A stretch of DNA of 64,000 bases, taken from the NCBI GenBank assembly GCA_025642065.1, contig JAODUP010001139.1:1-64000 (forward strand), given 5' to 3'. Shown here piece by piece: positions 13,801 through 27,290 of the stretch (position 1 is the first letter of the stretch; each line of letters opens with the position of its first letter). A program made the translations under genes and the position numbers. This DNA is from Paralvinella palmiformis (taxonomy: Eukaryota; Annelida; Polychaeta; Terebellida; Alvinellidae). A model generated the notes under the pieces. It was not told where the DNA came from. It saw only the letters and a program-made list of their open reading frames with translations, and searched no databases.

Positions 13801-16149
13801 TATATGCTGGAGGATATTGCTTGGCATTCTTGTCTGATAAACAAACACCTGGTTACAATGTGTCAGGAAAACTGGTATCCATGGCTTAATGCTTGTTGTT
13901 TATATTATTAGGTACAATAGAGAGCCAGTAATTTAATTTTATATTATTTATGACTGGTGCACACACACACAAAATGTATGCACTTTATACAATACGTATG
14001 AGTAGCCTGTTCAGTGTTGCTAATTTATGTTGCTATCACTGTATCAGCAGCCCATTTCAGACTTGTGTGTTTAATATGAAAAAAGTACACTTTACACAGT
14101 TCTCTCTTTTATTGTCATTTAGCTACCATGAAATTTGATATACTCAATTTAAAGTAAACAATACTGTTTGGTTGACATTCAGACTTAGAAATTGTATTTA
14201 AGTGACTAGTTATTTATACGAATATGTACCCTAGAAGAAAAATTTCTGTCTGCAGTGAATTAGGATTATATTTTCACTCCGCATCTGATTCACCAGATTC
14301 TATTTTAGGTGGCTTATGAATATGATAATTGTAGAAACAAAATAATTGATTAGTTGAGACTGTAATGATTATAATTAGATAAATACAAGTGAATTACGTT
14401 CACAAAATATAACAGATGTCACATTCATGTTAATGAATTACCTTTCAATTGGTTTAATAGCAGATATGACATTGTACCAATGTATGAAATAAGTATAATG
14501 TAGGATTTACACGTTACTCTGCCATTTAAATCTAACAGTTGTGTATCATAGATGTGAGCCATTTTGTAGTTGGGTGTTTGGAAATGATGTTTTATCACTT
14601 AACATTTATGTAATACATAGGATAATTAGCTATTAACAAATATTATAGTGTAGAAACTCATGCTAGTTAGGGATGGGGTAAAACCAAATAATATTACTTT
14701 CTCTAGCCTGTCACACATTTGCTTTTTCTGTGGTAAAAATTTAAAATTTTGCTGTGTAATCATTGGTTTTCATTATATTGTATCTGTAAATTGTCATTAC
14801 TGAGATAATGTGATTCATTTTTTTAGACAGCTCTACACGTAGACAACAGGATATCCTTTAATTGGGAATGCATATATGATTATTGCATACGATTTTCCAC
14901 AATCTGCCTGCATAAGTTGCTAGGGACAGTTCATAGAGAAATCTAAAAGAATTTAATGCGATCTTATATGAAATTTTAGCATGTGGAAAAAAGCTACACT
15001 AAAAACATACACAGTACGTTTTGAATAATGGTTCACTGGAGCAGCTTATGTACTGTGATGAAACACTTATGTTTTGTTCATGGATATATGATTGCACTAG
15101 ATTATCAGTTGATTGTTTGAACAGAATTATATATAGTTTTGTTGTAACTCAGTATGTCTTGTATAGATTATGATCAGCCATTTAAATAACAACGCACAAA
15201 GCAATATAGTAGAATAGTGTGTTTGTGGGCCATGAAAAATCTCGGAGATGAGCTGTTTGTTTGGTTGACTCTTGTCTGTACGTTTGATTTATGGTTTCTT
15301 GTTTGGGTTGTGGTTATTTGCATCAGCATCAATATGCAGCTGTTCGAGATGTCTCACTAGTGTTTATAAGATAGTTGATAAATCTGTAACTTGCACAAAT
15401 ATTTCGTTTGGATCAGAATCATTTCAGACATTTTTCAGAGTGTATGATTAATTTTTATAGTACGGTTGTTGGTGTGATGGATTTATCAGAATTTCAATTG
15501 TATCGCCCTAACCAGAGCAAATTGGAGCATATGTCATAAATATCTGGTGTCCATTACTGATGTAACTCAGGCAGCAGCAAATGTCTGTTTTCATAATAAT
15601 GTTGCCTTTTCAGCTGCATTTTTTTCCGTGAGAGTTAATATGTCATCTTTTTATCTATGTGTGTATCAGCTATAGTGATGCTACAAGATGTATTGTGGTA
15701 ATTAGATGGTGATGCTCAACCACTAAAGCTCTTTGAAACTGTGCTTTATTTATGTGCTGACTATTACTAAAGCCAGTGTTACCCTGATCCATTCTGTGGT
15801 TAACTGTTTTAGGGACTGACTGTTTGATATTGATAGATATGCCAGATAATCTGATAAAGCATTTTTGGTTGTTCAGGAAATGAAATGTGGTTATTGCAAT
15901 CAGTAATATTGGCTGTCTGGCTCTTGTAGTACCAGCAGTATTTAGCACAAGGACGAGCAAAGTATTCGCATGCTGTTATCATTAATGCATATGTGTTGTC
16001 CAGGGTTGGAGTTTAGCCCAGCCACAGATGTATACATATTTAACTTGGATACAGATGAAAAGCAGTTCTTAGAATGTCATGAATTTGTAAGATGTTATTT
16101 GTATTGATATAATGAAAATGGGCACCATTCATTGCAATAAATTAGCCAT
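10835..16149. other. Intergenic or intronic AT-rich sequence
   Basis: No domain-bearing exon was found here, including any piece resembling a BAH domain. A CTAG-rich inverted repeat lies at 11158-11217. The rest is low-complexity AT-rich DNA. Confidence 0.5.
11158..11217. repeat. CTAG-rich inverted repeat
   Basis: Arm GTGCCACTAGTCTAGTGAC (11158-11176) is nearly the reverse complement of GTGACTAGTCTAGTGGTAC (11199-11217), with about 20 bases between. Many further CTAG and AGATCT words follow to about 11290. Confidence 0.8.
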
Positions 16150-16316
16150 TATGTTGGTTGGTCTTTCATCCAGTTCAGTTGAGAGGATTTTCTCCAACTT
16201 TGGAGCTATCTAAATTACTATTCCAAGCCAAACTACGTGATAGTTTGAGTCCGGAGAAAGCAGCCAAACTTGTCTCTTACTATGGAGAACTTTGTGGTTG
16301 TGCAGAATTAGACTGA
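16150..16316 (+). pseudogene. hAT transposase C-terminal dimerization fragment
   Basis: Two short frames match the hAT family dimerization region. The first reads SSSVERIFSNFG (about 16168-16203) and hits TAA at 16211. After a frame change the second reads KLRDSLSPEKAAKLVSYYGE and ends at TGA 16314-16316. SxxVERxFS followed by KLRxxLxxEKxxxLV is diagnostic. Only the last ~50 codons of the transposase remain and they are frame-shifted, so it is a fossil. It lies about 0.7 kb upstream of the first recognised atrophin exon. Confidence 0.8.
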
Positions 16317-17009
16317 TGAACATTTGAACACTTTTGTTATGGTTCTGTGTGTTTTATGTACAATTATTGACATACATGTGTATAATGTTGTTTGAGTGCT
16401 TTAAGTAGATAATAAAAGTTTGGTTTATACTTTGTCTGTTTCATTTAATCAGTTTAGTGGTGAATCATACCTGAAAATTAGTTTAGCCCGACCCGGATTT
16501 AACCCAGTGGTGGGTCAACCCTGGTGTTCCCGGAGAATGATATGTATATCTTAGGCTTTTATGAATATGCTAGGTTTCTTTTATTGAGTCATCTTTCCTT
16601 TCCAGTAGAGTGACTTCACAGCAGCCTGTACTTCGTCATTGCAGGAATCCACTGAACATAATTGTGTGTCTGGTTAGATAAGAGAAACTAAGAGGCTGGA
16701 GACCACACAGTCTGAGGTCCGTAAAGGACCCAATCACCAGGTTAGTGACAAACACATGGCTCTGTGGCACAGATAAATAATTACCTTTTCACTGTAGCGT
16801 TTTGTTTTGTTCATGCTATGGCTCACAATTTCTGTATATACCAGAGATTTATCACTCAGCTGTAGTCATACTATTTTGGTTTGTTGTGTTTTCTGAGTGT
16901 TCGGTGGTGTAACATGGTTATGGTCTGTTATGATGTTTTTGTAGTGTGTGTATATGAGATACATAACATATCCTTGGGCATTATAAAATAATACCATCTC
17001 ATTTGACAG

Positions 17010-17143
17010 GCTAGTCTGCCTGATTGTCACCAGGATGTAGCTCCTGAGGATATGCCTGAGTCCACTGAAGATTGGGAGGATCACAAGTGGACGCCTACTG
17101 CTGTACAAGATGGTGATCTTGTCATGTACCTCCGTGCTGCCAG
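17010..17143 (+). CDS. RERE: RERE-like exon a: linker and start of ELM2
   Basis: Acceptor TTTGACAG. Reads [10 protein letters not shown].., then [18 protein letters not shown], matching the RERE segment that begins ELM2 (..DLLMYLRAARSMAAF). Ends in phase 2 at GTAAAC. The upstream partner exon is not identified; an in-frame Met lies near 17052. Confidence 0.9.
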
Positions 17144-20100
17144 GTAAACACAGCTTTAATGGCGTAAATATGTCTTAACGTGTTTGATTGTGAGACAGAC
17201 AGACAGCAGGATCGAAAGGAAATGAATTCCTGTGAATTTTGTATATATATTTTCAATAAGTTCTTAAAGGTCCAAACGATTCATTTACAGTAAATCAATG
17301 TCTTCTGCTGCTTGCATCCATAATAAGGTGCGTTCGTTTAGTAATGTTCTGCTGTGAATTGACGGAGATAATTGCTTGTGTTTTGTAGGAGTATGGCAGC
17401 ATTTGTTGGTATGTGTGATGGAGGATCCACAGAAGATGGCTGTGCTGCAGCATCGATGGATGAGACAACAATTAACTCCCTTGACATGGTCAGTGGCAGA
17501 CAGTGTTTCTCGTCACATTCTAAAATCTGTCCTATTTGAACTGCATTATAGTTACATTCATTCATCTGATGTGGACATTTCTGTTTGTGTTGTTGAAGTT
17601 ATTAAATTGTTTAGATCAGTTACAAGTTGAGAAAGGGTTTTTCCTTTCATCTTTATTTTGTGATGGCATTATTGTCAACATTCTTCTCAGTTGTAGCGTC
17701 TCCAAGGAGCCCATTTGTAGTCTAGTAATGATGAAATGGTTCAGTATTAGGTTACTGGGTATCACTCTGAAGATGAATGGTCTTGTCAGGTTTTACTTGT
17801 CATATCTGAATGGACCAGTTGCGAGTTCGGGTACTTTTCCCAACTGTTCATTTGCTGCAGCACCGTTTTCACAATATCTGGTGTGGTTGGCCAATGAGAG
17901 ACTTTGAAAACAACATACAAATCTTACGATTTAGATATAATATGGAATATTTATAGGCAGATAGCTACCTTTTTCTCAGTGGACCTGGCTTCGCCTATAG
18001 GGAAAAACATGAGTCTGAAAACTGGAGTTTTCCTAAGAATATTCCCACGGCCCTGTTTATAATGGAAAGTATGTATGGGAAATCCCAGACAACCGTATTT
18101 GTTTACAATTATTAATCGCCTGTTAACATCAATGACATACACTTAAAATGAAAAGAAAGTACATTTTCTCTTAGCTTAAATGGTAGTCAATTGCAAACAA
18201 ATTTTGATATTTGGGAGTAACTGGCAGATTAGTACAAGGCATTTTCAGTGTTATTGATCCATCAGCCTGTGAAAATACAACATGCCACTAGGGGGCAGTT
18301 TAGCAAGAGGTTGTATAAAATTATATATTCAAACTAAATTTCCATTTGTACTGGTATGTTTTCCCTGCTGGCCAACATTAAGAAGCGAAAATGACAAACA
18401 TGTTCCCACACACATGTGGATTTCTGCCATTGCCATTTATCACGACATATTGCAGCGAATATATGGCCAGTCCGAGTCACTTATCTTGTTTACATGCCTT
18501 TCTAGCTTACCTTTTTGATGTTTTAAGATTTTTCATGATAAAACTGCTGAGTTTACTGGTACAAAGTAATGTGTATCAGGTTGATATCAGTTTCTGGATA
18601 TCAGTGTCTGGATAGATCTGGGATGTGGAGAGCCAGAGCTTGACCTCCTTGGAAGTCGGGACAGTGCCCCCAGTGAATGTTCGTCCAGATTTGGACTGAC
18701 CCATTAAACCGTTCTCAGTAGATATTAATTTTCACAAATGACATAACTTTACAAACTGCTTAACCTCATAGATATAATATGTCACAGTTTCCATGTACTG
18801 TATATATATAAATTGAACTACTACAAATAATTGGTAGTTGTATGAGCAGTATAAGCATAAATAGTTGTCTACTGTCCCATTTGAACAACAAATTTAATTA
18901 ACCTGATATGACCCAAGGAATTTACATTGCATCATATGGACTGGTCTTCGGGGAGATAGAATATGGTATATGAAAGATCATAGCGTGTTTAGCGACAGAC
19001 AGTGGTATAAAATTTCGGGGGAAACTAATTTTATGCATTATGGTCTGGAGTGGCAATCTTGACAATAAACATTGTTACTGTCAACTCTGCCTCTTTATGA
19101 ACTTAAAGGGACAGTTCACCCTCGGATAATATTACTTAAATATGTAATGCTTATATTAGTTATAACAGTAAACCAAAATTCCACAATAATAATCACGAAC
19201 TATACCTGATATCATAGATATATGGAAATAATCCAAATTACTGGAGGGCTGCCATTACGGCTGCACAGGATGCCAGATGGGAAGGAGAAAAGTTAAGTGC
19301 TTTGATATCACATGACCTAGGAATCTATTGGTACACAGAGTTCACATAGACACTAGTCACTGTTCCCAATTCTTCTCGAGCATCCTTGCATTCTTCGGTG
19401 ATTCCACTTCTTCTGGCTTAAACTGATATGGCTGAATGTCAGTCATGATATAAATTTAATGATACTACTACTTTTTGTTCTAGAATTATTCTTGGCTAAC
19501 ACTTGTTTAGTTGTTTTTAAATGGGTTATAGCGACTCCCAATCAAATTGCTTGGTTCAACTGACAACGTCATTCAAGAGTTTCCAGTTTGTATCTAGCTT
19601 CAAAATAGTGGCAACACACAGGCCATTAATAGTTGATTAATCAGCACTTTGAACTGGATTATTTAATATGGGGGTGATCCTTTCCCATTTTGACATAATT
19701 TATGATATTTGTGAACATAGCTGTATTAATTCTGAAAATTTGAAATGAAGGTGAACTGTTCCTTTAATAAAATATATCTTAACCATTCTGTAGTAGTGCT
19801 TGAGATACATTTCTTTTAATTTCTTTAAACCATTTTCTATGAAACTTTTCATGAAAAACATCTATACTTATTTGAAATGTTGTTTAACGGCAACTTTTGA
19901 TTATACAGTAGGGTAAATGGGCTTCGTGACTTTAGAGATTATAAACTCCAATTGTAGTCAACAGTTAGGGTGATGGGATAATTAATTATCAAATTTATTA
20001 TTACAAATATGGAATGCTGAAAGTTTCAAAATTGGTACTTATTTTTCATGGGTATGTTTTTTAGTCTAACATATAGGAAAATCAGCTGTTCAATTATCAT

Positions 20101-23100
20101 ATTTTAACACTGTAGTGGGTTGCATCATCTCAGCTATTTGTTTCAAGAAAATGACACGTTCAATGACTGGTCAATCATGCCATGCATTGTTTAGATCTTC
20201 ATGTGTTTATGGCTGACAGCTTGTCATGATTGGTTAATTTTTAACAGATTTTTTCTGTGTATATTCATTTGATGGTTGATGATTACATTTCAAACTACTA
20301 ATGATCAAATTGACCTGGTGCAGTATTGCTCGAAGTGAAGCTGTCCTAGTTTAAAGCTAGCCATCCATATATCTGAGTTCTTATTCATTATGTTATTTCG
20401 TATAGACATAGAATGAACTAATGGATGTTTCTCAATGATCAAAACTTTTCATGGGTATGCATCACAAGTGATAGAGCAATGTGTTGACTGATTTTAATCA
20501 GCTTTTTGATATTAATTGATTTTAAACACAATTTAAGTGAAGTTATCTCACACTGTTAAGTGATGTCTTAATAGCCTGGAGTAATTAATGTTCTTATGAC
20601 AAGTGTTGTCAAATTGCCAACAAAACAAATATTTCAATATCAGTCAAATTGATCTGTCATTAATTTTACATGGAGCAATTACCTGTTATATTCCCCAAAT
20701 TTGTGATTGATTTTGCTGATGAACTACAATAAAAACTCTTGACTCTTCGGATTCATAACCTGTTTTTTTTTTGCATGTTCATACACTTTTTATGATTTAT
20801 ATTTTTGAAATTCTGACTTGAACACTGGATTGTGAATAATTTTTTTTTATAGTTTTACTTGATGGATATCATGCTGGTAGAAAAAGTTTAAATTTAGTTT
20901 GGGCAAAATATCAAGTTAGTTTCAAGAAAATCCAGCAAAAGTCTTGGTTCCTCAATTCAGTATGGTGATAGTGAGGACCGATTTACTTTTGAAAGATTAG
21001 GGATGAATAACTGGCTTGTTTGTCCTCAAACCTGGGCTATATGGCCAGTGCCAGTATCTTATGGAAACAGCCCACATACACCGACAACTTAATGTCATTC
21101 AGATGCTTGCATGTGGTGCAATAATCATTATGTTATAACAGTGCCCCTTTGTAAGGCTTGGAACAGGGGGAGAACCACAAAATTTCAGACATTATATAGG
21201 GAGAAATAGTGATAGCTTATTAGCTGGGTCTGTATGAGTTTTATCCTGGATTGTTTACAAGCATATACATATGAATAAGTGAAAAATTTACATCCTATAC
21301 TAAAGTATTCTAAATAGTTAATAAATGGACACATGTTTATGCCAGACATTATGGATGATAAACCACACACACACATGTATGCAATATAAAATAACTTCAC
21401 AGTTATAAATAAGTCATGTTGCACATTTTGTAGCTTATAAATGATGACTTGATAAAGCAATTTTACTGTATGCTACTATCTGCTAAAAACCAACCATTCC
21501 CAGGTTAATCAGTGGACATGATTCGAATCTTGGCATATTTAAGATATATTACTTACATAAGCCAAACTGGCATAAACACTTCATTTCTAGTTCACTTAAA
21601 AGTTCCAGTGTTGTTTATTTGTCCCTGGTTTTCTTTGACTGGAAACAGAATAAATTTATTTTCAAGGTTTCCCTGGTTTTCAATGTGGCCCCTGTCACTG
21701 TTGTCAGATTTTTATTCTTTGGGCAGATTGCATTAGAGTGAGTTCATTAGCCCCAAAATAATTGACCATAGCTAAATTGTTGTACCTGTTAAGAGTTTTC
21801 TCCTTTTATACAACGCACATACATGTGTATCTGGGTGATTGGAAATTAGTCCATTTAGAAGGTAAACATTTGCCATCAGATAGGCACAGTACTGAGGAGA
21901 ACAAACATAGATGAGGACAAACATAGGCGGATGCACTTGAGTACTTGTTTGCCCTACATTGGCATGCAGTCATAAGCAAATCCAAAATATAGATACCACA
22001 TTTCCCAATTAGTTCAGGCATTAGACATGCCGTGTTCTTTTGTGTTTAGATGATGATCCAGAGAAATGTCCCATCTGCGTGCAAACTAAAATGTCAGAAA
22101 GCTTTGGTTTATTTATCCTGTCAGGCATATGCCTAGGATGATCTGCTTATCCTACCCCAAATCTCTTGTCCTGAAGAAGCATTAAGGATCTTGGTGTTTA
22201 AGGCGAACCTACGGAGGCTATCTTTCGGAGGCTATCTTTTCCATATTCTAAATACTATAACAATTGAATAACTTTATTCCCAAGGTTAGGCATAACAGAG
22301 CCCCACAAACCTCTAGGTTTTTTCGAATCAGGCTCATACCTGTGTTTGAAGGCATATGTTTCATTCAGTCATTGCCCCTGAACCATAAGTCCCAGGTGTG
22401 ACCAGCGCTGAGGCAAATTAACTCAATTTATTCCCATGATTAGTCACCCTATATTCTTGCATGATATACATAAGTGCAGTATTTTGTAGGCTGAAACATT
22501 GTAACATGTTTTTGTTTACAAAGATCATTTTGAACTGTGTGTCATTTGACTGATTCATTATAGGGTAGGTTATGCATGCATGCCACTGTAAGGACACACA
22601 GAGAGTAACACATCACAGAATGTTTCATGTTCACATTCAAGCATTGTTATACTAAAACGCACTTATTACTAACGTCAGTACACTGATTTGTATAGCAGCA
22701 AACATAAGAAAAACTGGCAAGAGCAAATGGACACTACTGAATATTTACAAATTTGCTATTATTTGGCTTTTGATAGCTGCAAAAGGCCCAACGCTGTATA
22801 CAGGCATAGTTAAATTATCCATGTATTGTAATGTCATCATTGTACAATAATATCAGTTTTTATAAATTGCAACTATCCTTTAAATAAGGAATTTAGTATG
22901 TCAGGGTAAGATGGAAGTATCCCAAATATTACTTTAATATCAGTTAAGTGTCCATGCTGTTGGAATTATTTTCAGATGAACCATAATTTTATAGTTTTAT
23001 CATTGTTATCATATGAAATGTTTATGTTGGCTAATATTAGCTTGTGATTATTCTGTGACAATTAATTTCAGTGCAATTCGGTTATTACATGATTGATACC

Positions 23101-25484
23101 TGACGATTATGTATGATATATCTTCATGTCATCACTGTTGTCAGCCATGGTGCGAAAATCGAACACTTGTTCATTCATGCCAAGTATAGCAATGATCTGT
23201 TTGATTCATCCATCCTGCAGTTCATTAATAAATGAGTAATCCCATTGAAAAGGGCTTTTCTTTAACATAAAATGTTGCATCTAATTGTAAAAATCAGATC
23301 GCTGCTTTGCTTTTTTGTGTACTCATTTCCCAACTCATTCATTTTGGAGTAGTATTAGTACTAGTATTATCTTTTGTGTCTGTGTGACATCATGGTATTT
23401 AACAAGTGCATGTTACTCGTTAGTGTTGTCATCGAAGGGTTGGTACTGCACTTGTCATTTCTGGTAAGAAGACAGTGAGAAATGTGTTGAGGATGCTATT
23501 ACTATATTAGGATTCATTGCACAGAGTATATATATATATATATATATAGTGTCAGAACAACGAATGAAAAGAAAACGCATACCTTTAATCTTACTCGCAT
23601 TGATTGATAGGTGAACTTATATTGGTTCAGTATCAGATTAGCTGTTTAGTAATTTGGCATTTTATTCTAAGCAGTTAATAGATAACTAACAGGATGTTTG
23701 CTGATGAGAACAGCTGACTTTTCAGTGAATATTTTAATAATCCAGTAAAATACTTAATATCTTTCATATGTATGTGCAACTTAGTAATTTTAAATCCAAC
23801 ATTTATGTACCAGAACTTCAGTGATGAACACAAGTGTAAGATAGTTTAACAGGGATGATAAATTATTTATTTTTTAACACTCTTTTCCTTAATATGCTTA
23901 TTTGTGTATGGACTTTCTCGCATCTCGGATTGACATTGAAAAGTTCAGCCGTCAGTTGATGCTCACCTGCTTTGCATATTGTTGTTTCACCTTATCTAGT
24001 TTCAACATCTTTACAAATGTATTCAGTTCTGTAGCTGTTCTTATTCAGGCATTATTCAGTTTCCTATTTGATTGGTTCGCAGCCATTATCTTATTAAGCC
24101 CTCACACGAACATTAGTAGTAATGAAAAATTAATAAGTGCTTAGCCATCATCGGTTCGGAATGGGACTGGCTTTGCCAAGGCAACATAAATAACAATTAG
24201 TGGAAAATACCAAAACTCCTAGAAGATATGGTTCTCCCTAATTCATGTATTGTGCAGCATGTTCCATTATCAAAGTGCATACACTCTGGAACCATGTATT
24301 TTGTATAGAAATAGTGTTTTTTTCTGAAGTGGTCTTTGTCTGTGGCCCGGCTTACAGAGAGTGATTCATAATGCAGCAAAATGGATTCCCTGCCTGAGGC
24401 TGCATGTCATGTTCATTGATTCTTCACGTCATTCGTAATAGTCAGAGAAGAATGCAGAATTATCAGTTGTTTCACGTTTTTCTTTCCCTATCACAGTCAA
24501 AGTAAACATGTCTCTACCACTTTTACTTCACATCTGTAGCTGCACCACTTTAACTATGACACCGGCAAGGCACTTCAGGCGCTGGTCAAAACTATCAACC
24601 CGAAGAGCATCGAGAAGAGATGGTCAGAAGAAGAAGCAGTATGTAGCCATTTTGATTCATTGTTTTGTACCGGTGTAAATAAATTGTTTCGTCCTTATCT
24701 GGCTCACGTTCGATACAGGTAGTTTAAAATATGAATGATTTCACAGTTACACATCTAGTTTAATTATCGCTCTAATTCTATCACTCCACAAATTTAAAAG
24801 ATTGAAAATCATGTTTTCAGCACTAGGATGTTGGATAAACAGTCTCTAAGCACACCGAGGAATGGATGTAATTCGTGTGATGTTTTGTTAATTTGATTAG
24901 TCACAGATTGTTTACTCTGCCGAGTTGTGGTAATTATATTCATCCAGTCAGATAATGTTTGGAATTTTCTCTTAACAGAAGAAGTTCGCCAAAGGCATAA
25001 GGCTATATGGGAAAAACTTTTTCCGAATTCGTAAGGAACTGCTTCCAACCAGAGAAACTGTAAGTATACATCTGTATGGACATGTGTGACTCTGTTGTGA
25101 TCGTTGCTGTGTAGAGCTTCAGCTCGATATCTTGTTGTTAACATCACTGAAGGTGCAGGGTCGAATTTCTGGAATATTCTTTCATTATAGCGATAAGGAG
25201 CCTTTATAGATCATATCAGACACTTGGTGAGCCGTTTAATTTGGAGTGTTATTAACTAATAAGAAAATTGAGCAAAAGAGCTCTTCAACTCTGTGCATAA
25301 TTTATTCCGTCTTTACTTGCAAGTGCTTGGCTGGACAGACACGTGCACGTATGCTTGCTACGAGCATCTCAGTATTTGTGCTCCAATCAACATAATGCAG
25401 AATAGTTACAGTGCATAAGAATGAATGAAATCCATATATCGTATATTGCTGCATGTAGTCTGTGGGGGAGGGGGGATTCAGGAA

Positions 25485-25522
<38 letters not shown>

Positions 25523-27229
25523 GTAATTGGTGATGTCTTAATTTTACGGCTCACTGTAATAGCAGGATTTATATACCGCTAAACCTTTGCCTACTTAGTT
25601 CAAATGCTGTTTGTATGTGTTTTAAGTGTAGCTCAAATAATTGGACTGACTTGAAGTATTATTGATTTTCTCTAGCCCTCACTTTCATTCAATGTGTAAT
25701 ATTTACGTCACTAGATAGTTTCTCATTCCTTTAACTTGCTTATCCCTGTATTAACAAATGACTTTCCGGTAAAAGCAGATTGGATTTCCCAAGCAAATAT
25801 GACCTTCATGCGCTTAGCCACAATACGGACACGTCAGCAGTGTATTTCACTATATATTTGAAGTGTTATTTGTTGCATGAGTGGTGTTAGTGTTGTGCTA
25901 GTTGTCCATGTAAACATTCAACTGGAAGCTTTCCATTGATGTTTGTTTACATAATATTTCTCAGTTCCCGGTAGAGCCAACAATAGTCTTGATTTTATGA
26001 TTCTTTCCTCAGTACACTGCTCTATTATGCAAAAGAATCCGACATGAAGCCACTGTTCAGGTTTTCCCACACATTAACACTCTCCAATTACAATTCAAGG
26101 AAGTGCTTGTTTACAGGTAGTACTGTTGCAGTATTTCTCTTTTTATTCCGTTCAGCATTGTGTGCCATTCAGCTTGTATTATATGTTTTCTTTCTGTGTA
26201 AAAAAATATTTTCACATTGTTGTTCCAGTGTTCTGGTGAACAATCTGTGTTAACAAGGTTCTTTAATGGGGCTTTCTTTCTGAGTTGCTTGAACTTGTTG
26301 CTTAAAGTGATTGTGTTGGGTAGTGCGATATTGCTGTTTTGAAAAATGCCGTTCTGTACCGTATGTTCTTTTTCCTTGTGAATATCCGTCTTATTTATGA
26401 ACTGTGTGGTGTTACAGCGCTATCGCTGAAGACCCCTGATTGGGTCTTGCATGCTATGTTAATATGGTCTTAACCTTCCAGTTCTCTTAACACTTAGCTG
26501 TGTAAAAATCAATACGCGAGTTGTGTAAGTCAAGTAGTTATGGCTATAATATCTGGAAACGGTGTTAATTGTATGATGCTATTACATCAGTTTTACATCG
26601 CCCGTGTACGATGTACTCATTCAGCGTGATATCTGGATGGGTGAAGTTATTACCATGTTATAATCTGGTTCACTGCTTCACAAACAAAGACCAAAGTATC
26701 GGAGGAAGAATTCACATTAACCACTTCATGTTATTTTAAAGAAAACTTTGTCCTGTTAACCCAAGATCGAGCTTAATAAGTTTTTACATCGTCGTTGAAG
26801 TAATTATTAACTTCGGCATCTATTTAACACCATGGGTTACGTGTGCTGTATATCCACACACACACACACACACACACACACAACATATATATATATATAT
26901 ATATATATGGAATACGTGTCTGTATTGGCAGATAGTCTAGTTGATATTATTGATTGTTCACTGTGCTGTATTATGTTCCACTAAAAATATAATGAGCACT
27001 TGCAATTATTGCTATTTTGGTCAAGTTATCATACCGGATTAATGTCTGAGGGGAATGGGTGTAATAAAACTTCTCAGTAGTCACGTAAATGCTAAAGCAC
27101 CCGTGGAGTGATAGTCCTACATCTGACAATATATAACTGCTGGTGAGCCTGTCTGGATATTTATCTGTAAAACATCCACCACTGTGCCCGATTCATGGCA
27201 TTATTGTTTCCTTTCTGTATTGTTATTTC

Positions 27230-27290
<61 letters not shown>

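Larger units (their letters stand above)
17489..24539. other. Intron b-c (7.05 kb) with mobile-element remnants
   Basis: Contains a TTAA MITE (19107-19763), a SINE-like fragment (22285-22440) and a TA run (23527-23549). ORFs here, such as 17536-17907, show no domain and overlap the exon only by reading into the intron. Confidence 0.7.

Noticed and set aside
15670..15960. 96-codon minus strand ORF
   Set aside because: No recognisable motif; the adjacent hAT remnant is on the other strand and its motifs do not continue here.
17536..17907. 123-codon + strand ORF after exon b
   Set aside because: Intronic. It is in a different frame from exon b, has no domain, and the GTCAGT donor at 17489 gives phase continuity with exon c.
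24809..25147. 112-codon minus strand ORF
   Set aside because: Antisense shadow of the conserved SANT exon at 24979-25059.
26855..27290. Regularly spaced repeats as a possible CRISPR-like array
   Set aside because: They are compound dinucleotide microsatellites without spacers, in a eukaryotic intron.
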